The notes: generated by a model not told the origin, from the letters alone. DNA of 64,000 nucleotides from Mycobacterium sp. BK086 (GCA_004362315.1 SNWL01000007.1:409313-473312); one strand, 5' to 3'; positions 42,422 through 50,609 are shown, numbered from the stretch's first letter. Numbers and translations are program-made.

Positions 42422-44271
42422 TGAGCACCCTGTTGAGGATCGCCACCGCGGGTTCGGTAGACGACGGTAAGTCGACCCTGATCGGCCGGCTGCTCTACGA
42501 CTCCAAAGCGGTGATGGAAGACCAGCTGGAGGCCGTCGAGCGGACGTCACGCGAACGCGGCAACGACTACACCGACCTTGCGCTGGTGACCGACGGGCTG
42601 CGCTCCGAGCGCGAACAGGGCATCACGATCGACGTCGCGTACCGCTATTTCGCCACGGCCAAGCGGAAATTCATCATCGCCGACACCCCGGGGCACATTC
42701 AGTACACCCGCAACATGGTGACCGGCACGTCGACCGCGCAACTGGTGATCGTGCTCGTCGACGCGCGCCACGGGCTGCTCGAGCAGTCTCGCCGGCACGC
42801 GTTCCTGGCCTCGCTGCTGGGTGTGCAGCACATCGTGCTGGCGGTCAACAAGATGGACCTGATCGATTGGAACCGTGAGCGTTTCGAGTGGATCCGCGAG
42901 GAATTCCACGCGTTCGCGGCTCGTCTCGACATCCATGACGTCACCACCATCCCGATGTCGGCGCTCGACGGCGACAACGTGGTGACCAAGTCGGAGAAGG
43001 CGCCCTGGTATGACGGTCCGCCGCTGCTGAGCCACCTCGAGGACGTCTACATCGCCGGTGACCGCAACTTGGTGGACGTCCGCTTCCCGGTGCAGTATGT
43101 GATTCGGCCGCAGACGGTCGAGCATGCCGACCACCGCAGCTACGCGGGCACCATCGCCAGTGGTGTGATGCGTCCCGGTGACGAGGTCGTGGTGCTGCCC
43201 AGCGGAAAGTCCAGTCGCATCACCACGATCGACGGTCCGAATGGCCCGGTCTCCGAGGCATTCCCGCCGATGGCCGTGTCGATCAGCCTCGCCGACGATA
43301 TCGACATCTCCCGCGGTGACCTGTTGGCTCGGCCGCAGAACCAGCCAACGCCCACACAGGAATTCGATGCCACGGTGTGCTGGATGGCCGACGATTCCTC
43401 GCTGGAACCCGGCCGTGACTACATCATCAAGCACACCACCCGCACGACGCGGGCCCGCGTCGGTGCTCTGGACTATCGGCTGGACGTCAATACCCTGCAC
43501 CGGGACAAGAGCGCAACGGCGTTGAAGCTCAACGAACTCGGCCGCGTGACACTGCGCACCCAGGTGCCGCTGCTGCTCGACGAGTACTCCCGCAACGCAG
43601 CCACGGGTTCGTTCATCCTGATCGACCCCGACACCAACGTGACCGTGGCCGCGGGCATGGTCCGCGATACGGCGCCGTCGGCGGCTCGCACCGCGTCGCC
43701 GAATACGGTGCGGCACCAGTCGCTGGTGACCGCAGGCGACCGGCTGAGCAAGGGCCGCACGCTGTGGTTCACCGGTCTGTCCGGCTCCGGCAAGTCGTCG
43801 GTGGCGGTCCTGGTGGAGCAGAAGCTGCTCGAACATGGTTGCCCTGCCTACATTCTCGACGGTGACAACCTGCGTCACGGACTCAACGCCGACCTGGGCT
43901 TCTCGATGGCTGATCGTGCCGAGAACCTGCGCCGGCTGGCCCACATCGCCACGCTGATGGCCGATGCGGGACTGACGGTTCTGGTCCCGGTGATCAGCCC
44001 GTTGGAGGAGCACCGGGAACTGGCCCGCAAGGTGCACGCCGATCAGGACGTCGATTTCTTCGAGATCTTCGTCGACACCCCGCTGGAGGATTGCGAGCGA
44101 CGAGATCCCAAGGGGCTCTACGCCAAGGCCCGCGCGGGGGAGATCACCCACTTCACCGGGATCGACAGCCCCTATCAGCGGCCGAAGAATCCCGATCTGC
44201 GATTGACTCCGGATCGCGAGTGCGACGAGCTGGCCCAGCAGGTCGTGGACTTGTTGGAGGGTCAGCGGTGA
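42421..44271 (+). CDS. cysNC: Bifunctional sulfate adenylyltransferase subunit 1 / APS kinase CysNC
   Basis: A 616-residue fusion. Residues 1 to about 430 form the regulatory GTPase subunit CysN: G1 GSVDDGKSTL, G3 ADTPGHIQYTRNM and G4 AVNKMD, with EF-Tu-like beta barrels after it. Residues about 440-616 form the APS kinase CysC, with P-loop TGLSGSGKSSVAV, DGDNLRHGLNADLGFS and a DTPLEDCERRDPKGLYAKAR segment. Together with CysD it converts sulfate to PAPS. It corresponds to Rv1286. The TGA overlaps the GTG of the next gene (GTGA). Confidence 0.97.
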   Translation: MSTLLRIATAGSVDDGKSTLIGRLLYDSKAVMEDQLEAVERTSRERGNDYTDLALVTDGLRSEREQGITIDVAYRYFATAKRKFIIADTPGHIQYTRNMVTGTSTAQLVIVLVDARHGLLEQSRRHAFLASLLGVQHIVLAVNKMDLIDWNRERFEWIREEFHAFAARLDIHDVTTIPMSALDGDNVVTKSEKAPWYDGPPLLSHLEDVYIAGDRNLVDVRFPVQYVIRPQTVEHADHRSYAGTIASGVMRPGDEVVVLPSGKSSRITTIDGPNGPVSEAFPPMAVSISLADDIDISRGDLLARPQNQPTPTQEFDATVCWMADDSSLEPGRDYIIKHTTRTTRARVGALDYRLDVNTLHRDKSATALKLNELGRVTLRTQVPLLLDEYSRNAATGSFILIDPDTNVTVAAGMVRDTAPSAARTASPNTVRHQSLVTAGDRLSKGRTLWFTGLSGSGKSSVAVLVEQKLLEHGCPAYILDGDNLRHGLNADLGFSMADRAENLRRLAHIATLMADAGLTVLVPVISPLEEHRELARKVHADQDVDFFEIFVDTPLEDCERRDPKGLYAKARAGEITHFTGIDSPYQRPKNPDLRLTPDRECDELAQQVVDLLEGQR

Positions 44272-44996
44272 GCGATCACGAACTGGCCGCTGACCTGGCG
44301 ACCCAGGCGGGCAAGCTGCTCCTCGACGTCCGTGCCGAGCTGGCCGACGCGACCGGGGCAGAGCGAAAGGCCGCCGGCGACAAGCGCTCTCACGATTATC
44401 TGATGGAAGCGTTGGCGCAGGCGCGCCCCGCCGACGCGGTGCTCTCCGAGGAGGGCGCAGACGATCCGGTCCGGCTGCGCAGCTCCCGGGTGTGGATCGT
44501 GGATCCGCTCGACGGCACCCGCGAGTTCTCTGAGCTCGATCGTGAGGATTGGGCCGTGCACGTCGCGTTGTGGGAGGACGGCGAACTGATCGCCGGTGCC
44601 GTCGCGCTTCCGGCGCAGGGCGTCACCCTGGCCACACCGTCGGTCCCGGCACCGCCGCCCGCGCCGGCTGCTCCGCGCATCGTGGTGTCACGGACCCGGC
44701 CCCCTGCGGTCGCGCTGGCTGTTCGTGACGCGCTGAACGGCGTGCTGGTTGAAATGGGCTCTGCCGGGGCGAAAGTCGCGGCGGTGGTGCAAGGCCTCGC
44801 CGACGTCTACGTCCACGCCGGCGGGCAGTACGAGTGGGACTCGGCCGCCCCGGTCGCCGTCGCTCGCGCCGCCGGGTTGCACACGTCGCGTATCGACGGA
44901 TCGCCGCTGCAGTACAACCGGCCCGACCCGCTGCTTCCCGATGTCGTGGTGTGCCGGCCCGAATACGCACAGGCGGTGCTTGCCGTCACGCAGTAG
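44268..44996 (+). CDS. cysQ: 3'(2'),5'-bisphosphate nucleotidase CysQ-like (inositol monophosphatase family)
   Basis: A 242-residue Mg-dependent phosphatase that would hydrolyse PAP or PAPS and so control the sulfate-activation intermediates made by CysD/CysNC. Metal-binding motifs are LSEEGADDP (first Glu site) and VWIVDPLDGTREF (D-P-L-D-G-T), with a late YEWDSAAPVAVARAAG motif typical of the family. The GTG start overlaps the cysNC stop, so it is translationally coupled. It is shorter than M. tuberculosis CysQ (Rv2131c), which lies elsewhere, so this could be a paralogue; the symbol is by function. Confidence 0.85.
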   Translation: MSDHELAADLATQAGKLLLDVRAELADATGAERKAAGDKRSHDYLMEALAQARPADAVLSEEGADDPVRLRSSRVWIVDPLDGTREFSELDREDWAVHVALWEDGELIAGAVALPAQGVTLATPSVPAPPPAPAAPRIVVSRTRPPAVALAVRDALNGVLVEMGSAGAKVAAVVQGLADVYVHAGGQYEWDSAAPVAVARAAGLHTSRIDGSPLQYNRPDPLLPDVVVCRPEYAQAVLAVTQ

Positions 44997-44999
44997 CGT
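44994..44999 (+). promoter_or_regulatory. Leaderless-type -10 of the isochorismatase gene overlapping the cysQ stop codon
   Basis: TAGCGT fits TANNNT and lies 7 nt before the GTG at 45007. Its first three bases are the cysQ TAG stop. Confidence 0.45.
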
Positions 45000-45006
45000 T
45001 GCTCCC

Positions 45007-45606
45007 GTGACCGAACCCACCACCCTGCGCGCGTTGGCGGGACTCCCGCTGCAGCCGCCCAGCCTGGCCGCCTCGACCCTCATCCTGGTCGACTGCCAGA
45101 ACACGTACACGTACGGCGTGATGGAGCTCGATGGCGTGCAGGCCGCACTGGACGAAGCCGCTGTGCTGCTGGACCGGGCCCGGTCCGCCGGCGTCCCGGT
45201 CGTCCATATCCAGCACGACGACGGTCCCGGCTCGCTCTACGACATCACCGGCGAGAGCGGCGCGATCGTGTCCCGGGTCGCGCCACGCGATGGTGAACCG
45301 GTGGTGGTCAAGAACTACCCGAACTCGTTCGTACAGACGTCACTGGACGAACACCTGAAAGCGGTCGGGGCCTCGAATCTGATCATCGCCGGGTTCATGA
45401 CGCATATGTGCATCAACTCGACCGCCAGGGGAGCGTTCAATCTCGGGTACGCGCCGACGGTGGTTGCCAGCGCGACGGCTACGCGATCACTACCGGGTGT
45501 CGACGGCGACGCTGTCCCCGCCTCAGCACTGCAGGTGGCGAGCCTCGCCGCGCTGACCGACCTGTTCGCGGTCGTGGTGCCTGAAGCGACCGCCCTCCCA
45601 GACTGA
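45007..45606 (+). CDS. Isochorismatase-family cysteine hydrolase
   Basis: A 199-residue hydrolase of the isochorismatase/nicotinamidase superfamily. The catalytic triad is visible: Asp in LILVDCQNTYTYG, Lys in VVKNYPNSFVQT, and Cys in FMTHMCINSTARG. The loop GESGAIVSRVAPRDGEPVVV is typical. The substrate is an amide or enol ether of unknown identity. It follows cysQ by 10 bp and may share its transcript or use a leaderless promoter overlapping the cysQ stop. Confidence 0.88.
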   Translation: MTEPTTLRALAGLPLQPPSLAASTLILVDCQNTYTYGVMELDGVQAALDEAAVLLDRARSAGVPVVHIQHDDGPGSLYDITGESGAIVSRVAPRDGEPVVVKNYPNSFVQTSLDEHLKAVGASNLIIAGFMTHMCINSTARGAFNLGYAPTVVASATATRSLPGVDGDAVPASALQVASLAALTDLFAVVVPEATALPD

Positions 45607-45781
45607 TGCCCCAACTTGGGCCTTAGCTGAGAAAGACGGCCTAGAAACCTGAGAAAGCCGGTCGCGGCTGCGGGTCGGCAACGACACAGAATCGCCAGAA
45701 ATATTGTCGATGGCGAACAATCAAGAATTTGCTGCTGCGTGGCATCCCCTGCGGTTGTTGCACGTCAGTGCTGATGCGCAA

Positions 45782-45799
45782 GTTCACCAGATGTTCACC
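45782..45799 (+). promoter_or_regulatory. PHO-box-like direct repeat (RegX3/PhoP type)
   Basis: Two perfect GTTCACC heptamers with a 4-bp spacer (11-bp period), the arrangement described for actinobacterial PHO boxes bound by phosphate-responsive OmpR-family regulators. It lies about 90 bp upstream of the predicted transcription start of the 45926 gene. Confidence 0.55.
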
Positions 45800-45861
45800 T
45801 GAGGGAATTTTGACCAGGTCGAAAAAAGGAATTTCGAGCAAAAACGTCAATTACCGTTTTC

Positions 45862-45885
45862 TCTCAGGTTCGTCTCAGGTATCTT
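45862..45885 (+). promoter_or_regulatory. Direct-repeat activator box abutting the -10 of the 45926 gene
   Basis: TCTCAGG (45862-45868), TTCG spacer, TCTCAGG (45873-45879), immediately followed by TATCTT (45880-45885). The 11-bp period fits an OmpR-family response regulator replacing a -35 element. The same layout occurs before the 47275 gene. Confidence 0.55.
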
Positions 45886-45925
45886 CAGCTTTGTCAGTGT
45901 TGACCCCAGCCCGGGAGGGATTGAA

Positions 45926-47104
45926 ATGCAAATCTCCATACGCTCACAGCTCATTGCGGGAACTGCCGCCGTGGTTGGCGCCAGCGCCATTGCAATGACG
46001 CCCGTAACGCAGGCCAATCTCGCCCTGCCCGATGTCCAACTGCCGTCCGCCGTTCAGGTCGGTTTGGCCGGCTTCGACAGCCCGCTGTCCGAACTCATCG
46101 GCACATTCAGCTCCTTCAATCAGTGGATGTTCAGCTCGGATAACACGACTGCTGGCTACACCGATCTCGGCGGGCTGGCCGACGCCACTGGCGTCGCGAT
46201 CGCGAAGATGGGCTTCAATTTCAGCTCGGTCGGTCTGCTGCCCCAGGTGATCAACGATCACATGCCGATCCTCAGCCAGGTCGGGCTGAACGGGGCCGAG
46301 TCCCTGGGGAGCACGATGAACTCCCTGGCGACCATGGGGTTGATCGCCAGCGAAGCGGTGTGGAACCTGCCCGGGGCCTTCGTCACGGCCACCCAACAGG
46401 CGCTGTCCGGTGACATCCCCGGTGCCATTGCCACGTTGCAGGCCGCGATCGTGACCCCGTTCGTCGACGCCGGACAGGTCGCTCTCGCGAATGGCAACTT
46501 CCTGCTCGACAACGCGGTCGCCCGGGGCACGGCCCTGCTCTCCGCTGTTCCGACACTGGTCAACCTGGTTGTTCAGAGCTCTGTTGGACAAGCGACCGTG
46601 CTTGCCGGCGCGTTCAGCACCGTCGTGCAGAACGTGATCACCGGTATCACGAACGGCAACGCCGAAGAGGCCTGGAACGCCGCGGTCGACGGATTCCTCG
46701 GGCCGAACGGGATCCCGGGCACGTTCCTGAACCTGACCGTCGGTGCCGGTGTGCAAACGGGGGCGGCCACGGTGGTGCCGAGCATCCGCGGTGAGATCCA
46801 GGCCGCCGTGCACGGTATCGCCGATGCGTTGTCGCAGACCGGATCGGCCCCGCCGGTCCCGCCGCCCGCCGCTGCGGCGAGCCCGTCGGCTTCGGCGCTG
46901 CGCACGGCGGCCGCGGTGGAGTCGTCGCCCGCTGACGAAGGCGGAGCCACCGCCAGCAACGAAAACTCCGGCGGCGGCAACGGCGCCTCCGCCGGTGAGA
47001 AGTCCGGCGGCAGCCACTCCAAGGCCGGCTCGGCCAAGTCCGGCGCCAAGCACGGTGTCGCCGGGTCCAAGCGGGCCGCGAAGGCGTCGTCCGGCAGCGA
47101 GTAA
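45926..47104 (+). CDS. Exported helical protein with Gly/Ser/Lys/Ala-rich tail
   Basis: A 392-residue protein with a signal peptide (QISIRSQLIAGTAAVVGASA, cleavage near TQANLA). The body, about 30-300, is amphipathic and rich in Ala/Val/Gly, with FSSFNQWMFSSDNTTAGYTD, ALSGDIPGAIATLQAAIVTP and NAEEAWNAAVDGFLGPNGI. The last 90 residues are low-complexity: Pro/Ala-rich (PPVPPPAAAASPSASAL), then Gly/Ser/Lys-rich (SHSKAGSAKSGAKHG, KRAAKASSGSE). A basic tail like this can bind anionic polymers or cell wall. The family is mycobacterial but its function is not known to me. A complex promoter precedes it and a strong intrinsic terminator follows. Confidence 0.75.
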   Translation: MQISIRSQLIAGTAAVVGASAIAMTPVTQANLALPDVQLPSAVQVGLAGFDSPLSELIGTFSSFNQWMFSSDNTTAGYTDLGGLADATGVAIAKMGFNFSSVGLLPQVINDHMPILSQVGLNGAESLGSTMNSLATMGLIASEAVWNLPGAFVTATQQALSGDIPGAIATLQAAIVTPFVDAGQVALANGNFLLDNAVARGTALLSAVPTLVNLVVQSSVGQATVLAGAFSTVVQNVITGITNGNAEEAWNAAVDGFLGPNGIPGTFLNLTVGAGVQTGAATVVPSIRGEIQAAVHGIADALSQTGSAPPVPPPAAAASPSASALRTAAAVESSPADEGGATASNENSGGGNGASAGEKSGGSHSKAGSAKSGAKHGVAGSKRAAKASSGSE

Positions 47105-47118
47105 TCCATTCCGCTGAC

Positions 47119-47160
47119 GAGGTGCCCCTCCTTTGCGAAAAGGAGGGGCATCTTGCTTTT
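47119..47160 (+). terminator. Intrinsic terminator after the 45926 gene
   Basis: A perfect 12-bp stem, TGCCCCTCCTTT (47123-47134) with AAAGGAGGGGCA (47139-47150), closes on a GCGA tetraloop and extends at the base. It is followed by a T-rich run (TCTTGCTTTT). This is the clearest factor-independent terminator in the window. Confidence 0.88.
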
Positions 47161-47208
47161 CGTTTGCGTCAAATTAGATAAACAAATTTCCCGAAATTGG
47201 GGCTCCTC

Positions 47209-47232
47209 TCTTAGCTTCTTCTCAGGTATTCT
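47209..47232 (+). promoter_or_regulatory. Direct-repeat activator box abutting the -10 of the 47275 gene
   Basis: TCTTAGC (47209-47215), TTCT spacer, TCTCAGG (47220-47226), then TATTCT (47227-47232). The spacing, the second heptamer and the -10 contact match the box ahead of 45926. Confidence 0.55.
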
Positions 47233-47274
47233 TAAGCCGGCAATTGGCCTGGAGCGCCAGGAGGTGAGCACACC

Positions 47275-48345
47275 ATGCGGCGGGGAGTTGGCGCGATTTT
47301 CACCACGGGGGTGGCGCTCGTCGGCGCGACCGTGGTGGTTGCCAACCCGGTTTCAGCACCTCCGTCGGATGTCCGCGTCGCCCCGGTGAAGCTTTCTTCG
47401 GACAGCACTGCGTCGAACGCCGCCCTCGATCAGGCCTTGCTCGACGCGCTGGCGAAAGATCCCGCCGAGACGAGCCCCGTCGCGCTGTTCAAGAAGTCGG
47501 TCGCGGGGGTCGTCACCAACGTCACCTTCCTCAGCGGTCGAGCGCTGCGGGTCCAGCCCGTCGTCGACGGGACGCCGGCACCGGTACCGCCCGCGCCGCC
47601 GCCGTCGGCGGCCGTCGTCGATCTGCTCGGCGGGAAGCCGGCGAATATCGTGGCGACCGAGGCGCCTCCCGCGGCGATGGGTAATCCCGCGCTCCAACAC
47701 GCCGTGTCCTCGGTCGCCGATTACGTCGGATACGTGAGCGTGCAGGCCGTCGAAGCCACCGACGCGGCAGGAGCGATCACCGGAGCGGCACCCAAGCACA
47801 TCGCGGACACGCTCGCCCAACTGACCCACGGCGACGTCAACTCCGCGATCACCACCGCCCTCCGAACCGCAGCGGCGCCCGTCGGTCCGCCGTCGGCGGT
47901 CGTCACCGCGATCCGCACCGAAGTCCGTAAGCGGCTCAGCGAGCTGGCCGATCGCCTCAGTCGGGCCTTGCCGCCCCCGCCGAGGATCGGCAAGGTCACC
48001 CGGCCATCCACCGTCGAGCGCTCGACATCGCTTCGGGCCACGCTGGGGCACCGGCGCGGGGCCACCCTCACGACCAAGACCGCCGCCGATCAGGCCGACC
48101 AGACCGATCAGACCGAGCCGGACCAGAAGAAGCCGACGGCGGTCAACGGCGCCACCGATCTGACCGACGGCAACAAGGCGGTCCCGAACAAGAAGGCGCC
48201 GCACACCCAATTGCGGCAGCGCGCCGAGGCATCGCTGAACCAGGCGCGCACGTCGCTGGAGCGCCTCGGCGATGCGTTACGCAAGGCGGTGCCTGCGCCG
48301 AAGCTGCCCAAGCTTCCTCGACCGCACCGGGCCCACCGGCCCTAG
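47275..48345 (+). CDS. Exported Pro/Ala-rich protein with basic C-terminus
   Basis: A 356-residue protein with a signal peptide (RRGVGAIFTTGVALVGATVV, cleavage near VSAPPS). The middle is Ala/Val-rich with PVPPAPPPSAAVVDLLGG, AVSSVADYVGYVSVQAVEAT and AIRTEVRKRLSELADRLSRA. The tail is strongly charged, with DQADQTDQTEPDQKKPT and RLGDALRKAVPAPKLPKLPR ending PHRAHRP. It has a near-perfect AGGAGGTGA ribosome binding site. It resembles its upstream neighbour in layout rather than in obvious sequence identity and shares its promoter box. Function unknown; probably cell-wall associated. Confidence 0.72.
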   Translation: MRRGVGAIFTTGVALVGATVVVANPVSAPPSDVRVAPVKLSSDSTASNAALDQALLDALAKDPAETSPVALFKKSVAGVVTNVTFLSGRALRVQPVVDGTPAPVPPAPPPSAAVVDLLGGKPANIVATEAPPAAMGNPALQHAVSSVADYVGYVSVQAVEATDAAGAITGAAPKHIADTLAQLTHGDVNSAITTALRTAAAPVGPPSAVVTAIRTEVRKRLSELADRLSRALPPPPRIGKVTRPSTVERSTSLRATLGHRRGATLTTKTAADQADQTDQTEPDQKKPTAVNGATDLTDGNKAVPNKKAPHTQLRQRAEASLNQARTSLERLGDALRKAVPAPKLPKLPRPHRAHRP

Positions 48346-48385
48346 ATAAGCCGCCTGCCGCAGCCGCAATGGCAGAATTCGCGGC

Positions 48386-48859
48386 ATGCGGATGTCAGCG
48401 AAGGCGGAGTACGCCGTTCGCGCCATGACCCAGCTCGCATCCGTGGACGCCGGCACGCTGGTCAAGACCGACGATCTGGCCAAGGCCCAAGGCATCCCCG
48501 CGCAATTCCTGGTCGACATCCTCTCCGACCTGCGTACCGACCGGCTGGTGCGCAGCCACCGCGGCCGTGACGGCGGCTATGAGCTGGGCCGCCCGGCGGC
48601 CGACATCAGCGTCGCCGACGTCCTGCGCTGCATCGACGGGCCGTTGGCGAGCGTTCGGGACATCGGTCTGGGGGACCTGCCCTACAGCGGGCCGACGGCG
48701 GCGTTGACCGATGTCTGGCGGGCGCTGCGTGCCAGCATGCGTTCGGTGCTCGAGGAAACGAGCTTGGCCGATGTGGCCAGCGGGCAGCTGCCCGAGCATG
48801 TCGCCCACCTTGCCAGCGATTACCTCAGCCAGGAGGACACCCGCGGCCACAGCGGGTGA
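48386..48859 (+). CDS. Rrf2-family transcriptional regulator (Rv1287-like)
   Basis: A 157-residue winged-helix regulator. The N-terminal [13 protein letters not shown], the recognition region [20 protein letters not shown] and the wing [13 protein letters not shown] are typical Rrf2. The three Cys residues that ligate the cluster in IscR/NsrR are missing: the only Cys in the region is in VLRCIDGP, so it probably senses something other than an iron-sulfur cluster, or uses other residues. In M. tuberculosis Rv1287 follows the cys genes; here two exported-protein genes intervene. Confidence 0.9.
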   Translation: MRMSAKAEYAVRAMTQLASVDAGTLVKTDDLAKAQGIPAQFLVDILSDLRTDRLVRSHRGRDGGYELGRPAADISVADVLRCIDGPLASVRDIGLGDLPYSGPTAALTDVWRALRASMRSVLEETSLADVASGQLPEHVAHLASDYLSQEDTRGHSG

Positions 48860-48865
48860 GCGGCC

Positions 48866-49252
48866 TCAGCCGGATCCATACGGTCGGGTGATGATCTCCA
48901 GGAAGTGGCCGGCCGGGTCTCGGAAGTAGACGCCCCGGCCGCCGTCGTTGTGGTTGATCTGCCCGGGCCGGGCCGCCCGAGGGTCAGCCCAGTGCGGCAG
49001 ATCCCGCTCGGCGATCTTTCCGTAGATCGCGTCGAAGTCACTCTCGGAGACCAGGAATGCGTAGTGCTGCGGGCGAATCGGCTCATCGGCCGGGACATCC
49101 GCGTAGTCGAGCGACAGTCCATGCTCGAGAGTGACTGCCAGGAAATGGCCCATGGGTACGGCATCCGGCAGCCCGAACAGCTCGGTCAAGAACCGGGCCG
49201 ACTCGTGCTTGTCGCGCGCCGCGACGATGGTGTGATTCAACGCGATTGCCAT
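48866..49252 (-). CDS. VOC-family metalloprotein (glyoxalase/dioxygenase fold)
   Basis: A 128-residue vicinal-oxygen-chelate protein. Two beta-alpha-beta-beta-beta modules are visible. Candidate metal ligands are His in LNHTIVAARDK, His in RPQHYAFLVSE and Glu in DPAGHFLEIITRPYG. Such proteins act as lyases, dioxygenases or resistance proteins; the substrate is unknown. It converges on the Rrf2 gene (6 bp between stops) and is divergent from the TDT transporter gene. Confidence 0.85.
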   Translation of the reverse strand: MAIALNHTIVAARDKHESARFLTELFGLPDAVPMGHFLAVTLEHGLSLDYADVPADEPIRPQHYAFLVSESDFDAIYGKIAERDLPHWADPRAARPGQINHNDGGRGVYFRDPAGHFLEIITRPYGSG

Positions 49253-49344
49253 TACCGTTATCAGTCAAGCACTTTCGGCTACCCCGTGCAATGAACGGCT
49301 GCCTGGCCGGTCAGCAGGCCCGCATGCCGTACCGTCTCTGGCTT

Positions 49345-50469
49345 ATGGCAGCACCGCAAAGCCGGGTCGAGGTACTCGGCAATATCGGACCCAACTGGTT
49401 CGCCTCGGTCATGGGCACCGGGATCGTGGCGAACGCGGGTGCCACACTTCCCATTCACCTGTGGGGGCTGCGCGGCTTCGCCGAGGTGGTCTGGGTGATC
49501 GCCGCGGTGCTGCTTGTCGTGTTGAGCGCGCTGGTCGGCGTGCACTGGCTGCGGCATCCCACGGTCGCGCGGCAGCATGCCCGCAATCCGCAGATGGCGC
49601 ACTTCTACGGGGCGCCTGCGATGGCCCTGCTGACCGTCGGCGGCGGTGCGACGCTGGTCGGTCGCGATCTCATCGGCGCGCGCTTGGCCGTCGACCTGGA
49701 CTGGGTGCTGTGGAGCGCGGGCACCGCCGCGGGCCTGTTCACCGCGGTGAGCATTCCCTTCCTGATGTTCACCCAGCACAACGTCGAACCCGACGCCGCG
49801 TTCGGCGGTTGGCTGATGCCGGTGGTGCCGCCCATGGTGTCGGCGGCGACGGGTGCGCTGCTCATCCCGCACATGGCGCCGGGCACCGGGCGCACCACGA
49901 TGCTCTACGGCTGCTACGCCATGTTCGGGCTGTCGCTGGTGGCGGCGTTCATCATCATCACATTGATCTGGAGCAGGCTCGCACTCTACGGAACCTCCGG
50001 CACCGCGCGGGTTCCCACCCTGTGGATCGTTCTCGGCCCGGTCGGCCAATCCATCACTGCCGCAGGCCTTCTCGGTTCTGTCGCGGCGCTCGCCGTCGAG
50101 CCCGAGCTCGCCGAGGACCTGAACGCGTTCGCCGTCATCTTCGGGGTGCCGGTCTGGGGCTTCGCGGTGCTGTGGATCGCGTTGGCCATGTCGTTGACGA
50201 TTCGCACCTTGCGCCGCGGTATGCCGTTTGCGCTGACCTGGTGGAGCCTGACCTTCCCGGTCGGCACCTTCGTCACGGGCACCACCCAGCTGGCCGTGCA
50301 CACCCAGCTGCCGGCGTTCAAGGCCGCCGCCGTGATCGCCTACATCGGGTTGTTGAGCACCTGGCTGCTGGTCGCGGTGCGCACCGCGCGGGGCAGCGTG
50401 CGGGGAAATTTACTGAACCCGCCGCCCGCCGCCGGGCCGATCAAGGCGCACAAGGATCCGGCGAAGTAG
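49345..50469 (+). CDS. TDT/SLAC1-family membrane transporter (TehA-like)
   Basis: A 374-residue protein with about ten transmembrane segments, of the tellurite-resistance/dicarboxylate transporter family, which includes anion channels and sulfite exporters. The N-terminal family motif NIGPNWFASVMGTGIVANA is followed by helices such as WVIAAVLLVVLSALVGV and LVAAFIIITLIW. Charged loops contain TQHNVEPDAAFGGWLMPVVP and FPVGTFVTGTTQLA. The ATG at 49345 is chosen because conserved sequence begins shortly after and TACCGT lies 9 nt upstream; an ATG at 49324 is also possible. The transported ion is unknown. Confidence 0.85.
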   Translation: MAAPQSRVEVLGNIGPNWFASVMGTGIVANAGATLPIHLWGLRGFAEVVWVIAAVLLVVLSALVGVHWLRHPTVARQHARNPQMAHFYGAPAMALLTVGGGATLVGRDLIGARLAVDLDWVLWSAGTAAGLFTAVSIPFLMFTQHNVEPDAAFGGWLMPVVPPMVSAATGALLIPHMAPGTGRTTMLYGCYAMFGLSLVAAFIIITLIWSRLALYGTSGTARVPTLWIVLGPVGQSITAAGLLGSVAALAVEPELAEDLNAFAVIFGVPVWGFAVLWIALAMSLTIRTLRRGMPFALTWWSLTFPVGTFVTGTTQLAVHTQLPAFKAAAVIAYIGLLSTWLLVAVRTARGSVRGNLLNPPPAAGPIKAHKDPAK

Positions 50470-50609
50470 CGCCCCACCGCCGTCGCCCAACCGGCATTTC
50501 GCCGCGAAAGTTCGAGTGGAACGCGCCAAAACGTCGGTCTCGGCGTCGGTCGGTCAGTAGGTGAGATCGGCGCGGACTCTTTACCGCCCGCCGTGCCAGA
50601 ATCGCGATC

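Larger units (their letters stand above)
45607..45925 (+). promoter_or_regulatory. Long regulatory spacer before the exported protein gene
   Basis: This 319-bp gap is lower in GC than its surroundings. It holds two CTGAGAAAG repeats 22 bp apart (45627-45635, 45649-45657), a GTTCACC-N4-GTTCACC direct repeat (45782-45799), and a TCTCAGG-N4-TCTCAGG direct repeat (45862-45879). Next come a TATCTT -10 (45880-45885) and a CGGGAGGG ribosome binding site before the ATG at 45926. No protein-coding sequence is evident. Confidence 0.65.

Noticed and set aside
42547-44151. A 534-codon minus-strand open frame
   Set aside because: It is antisense to cysNC, whose GTPase and kinase motifs are unmistakable.
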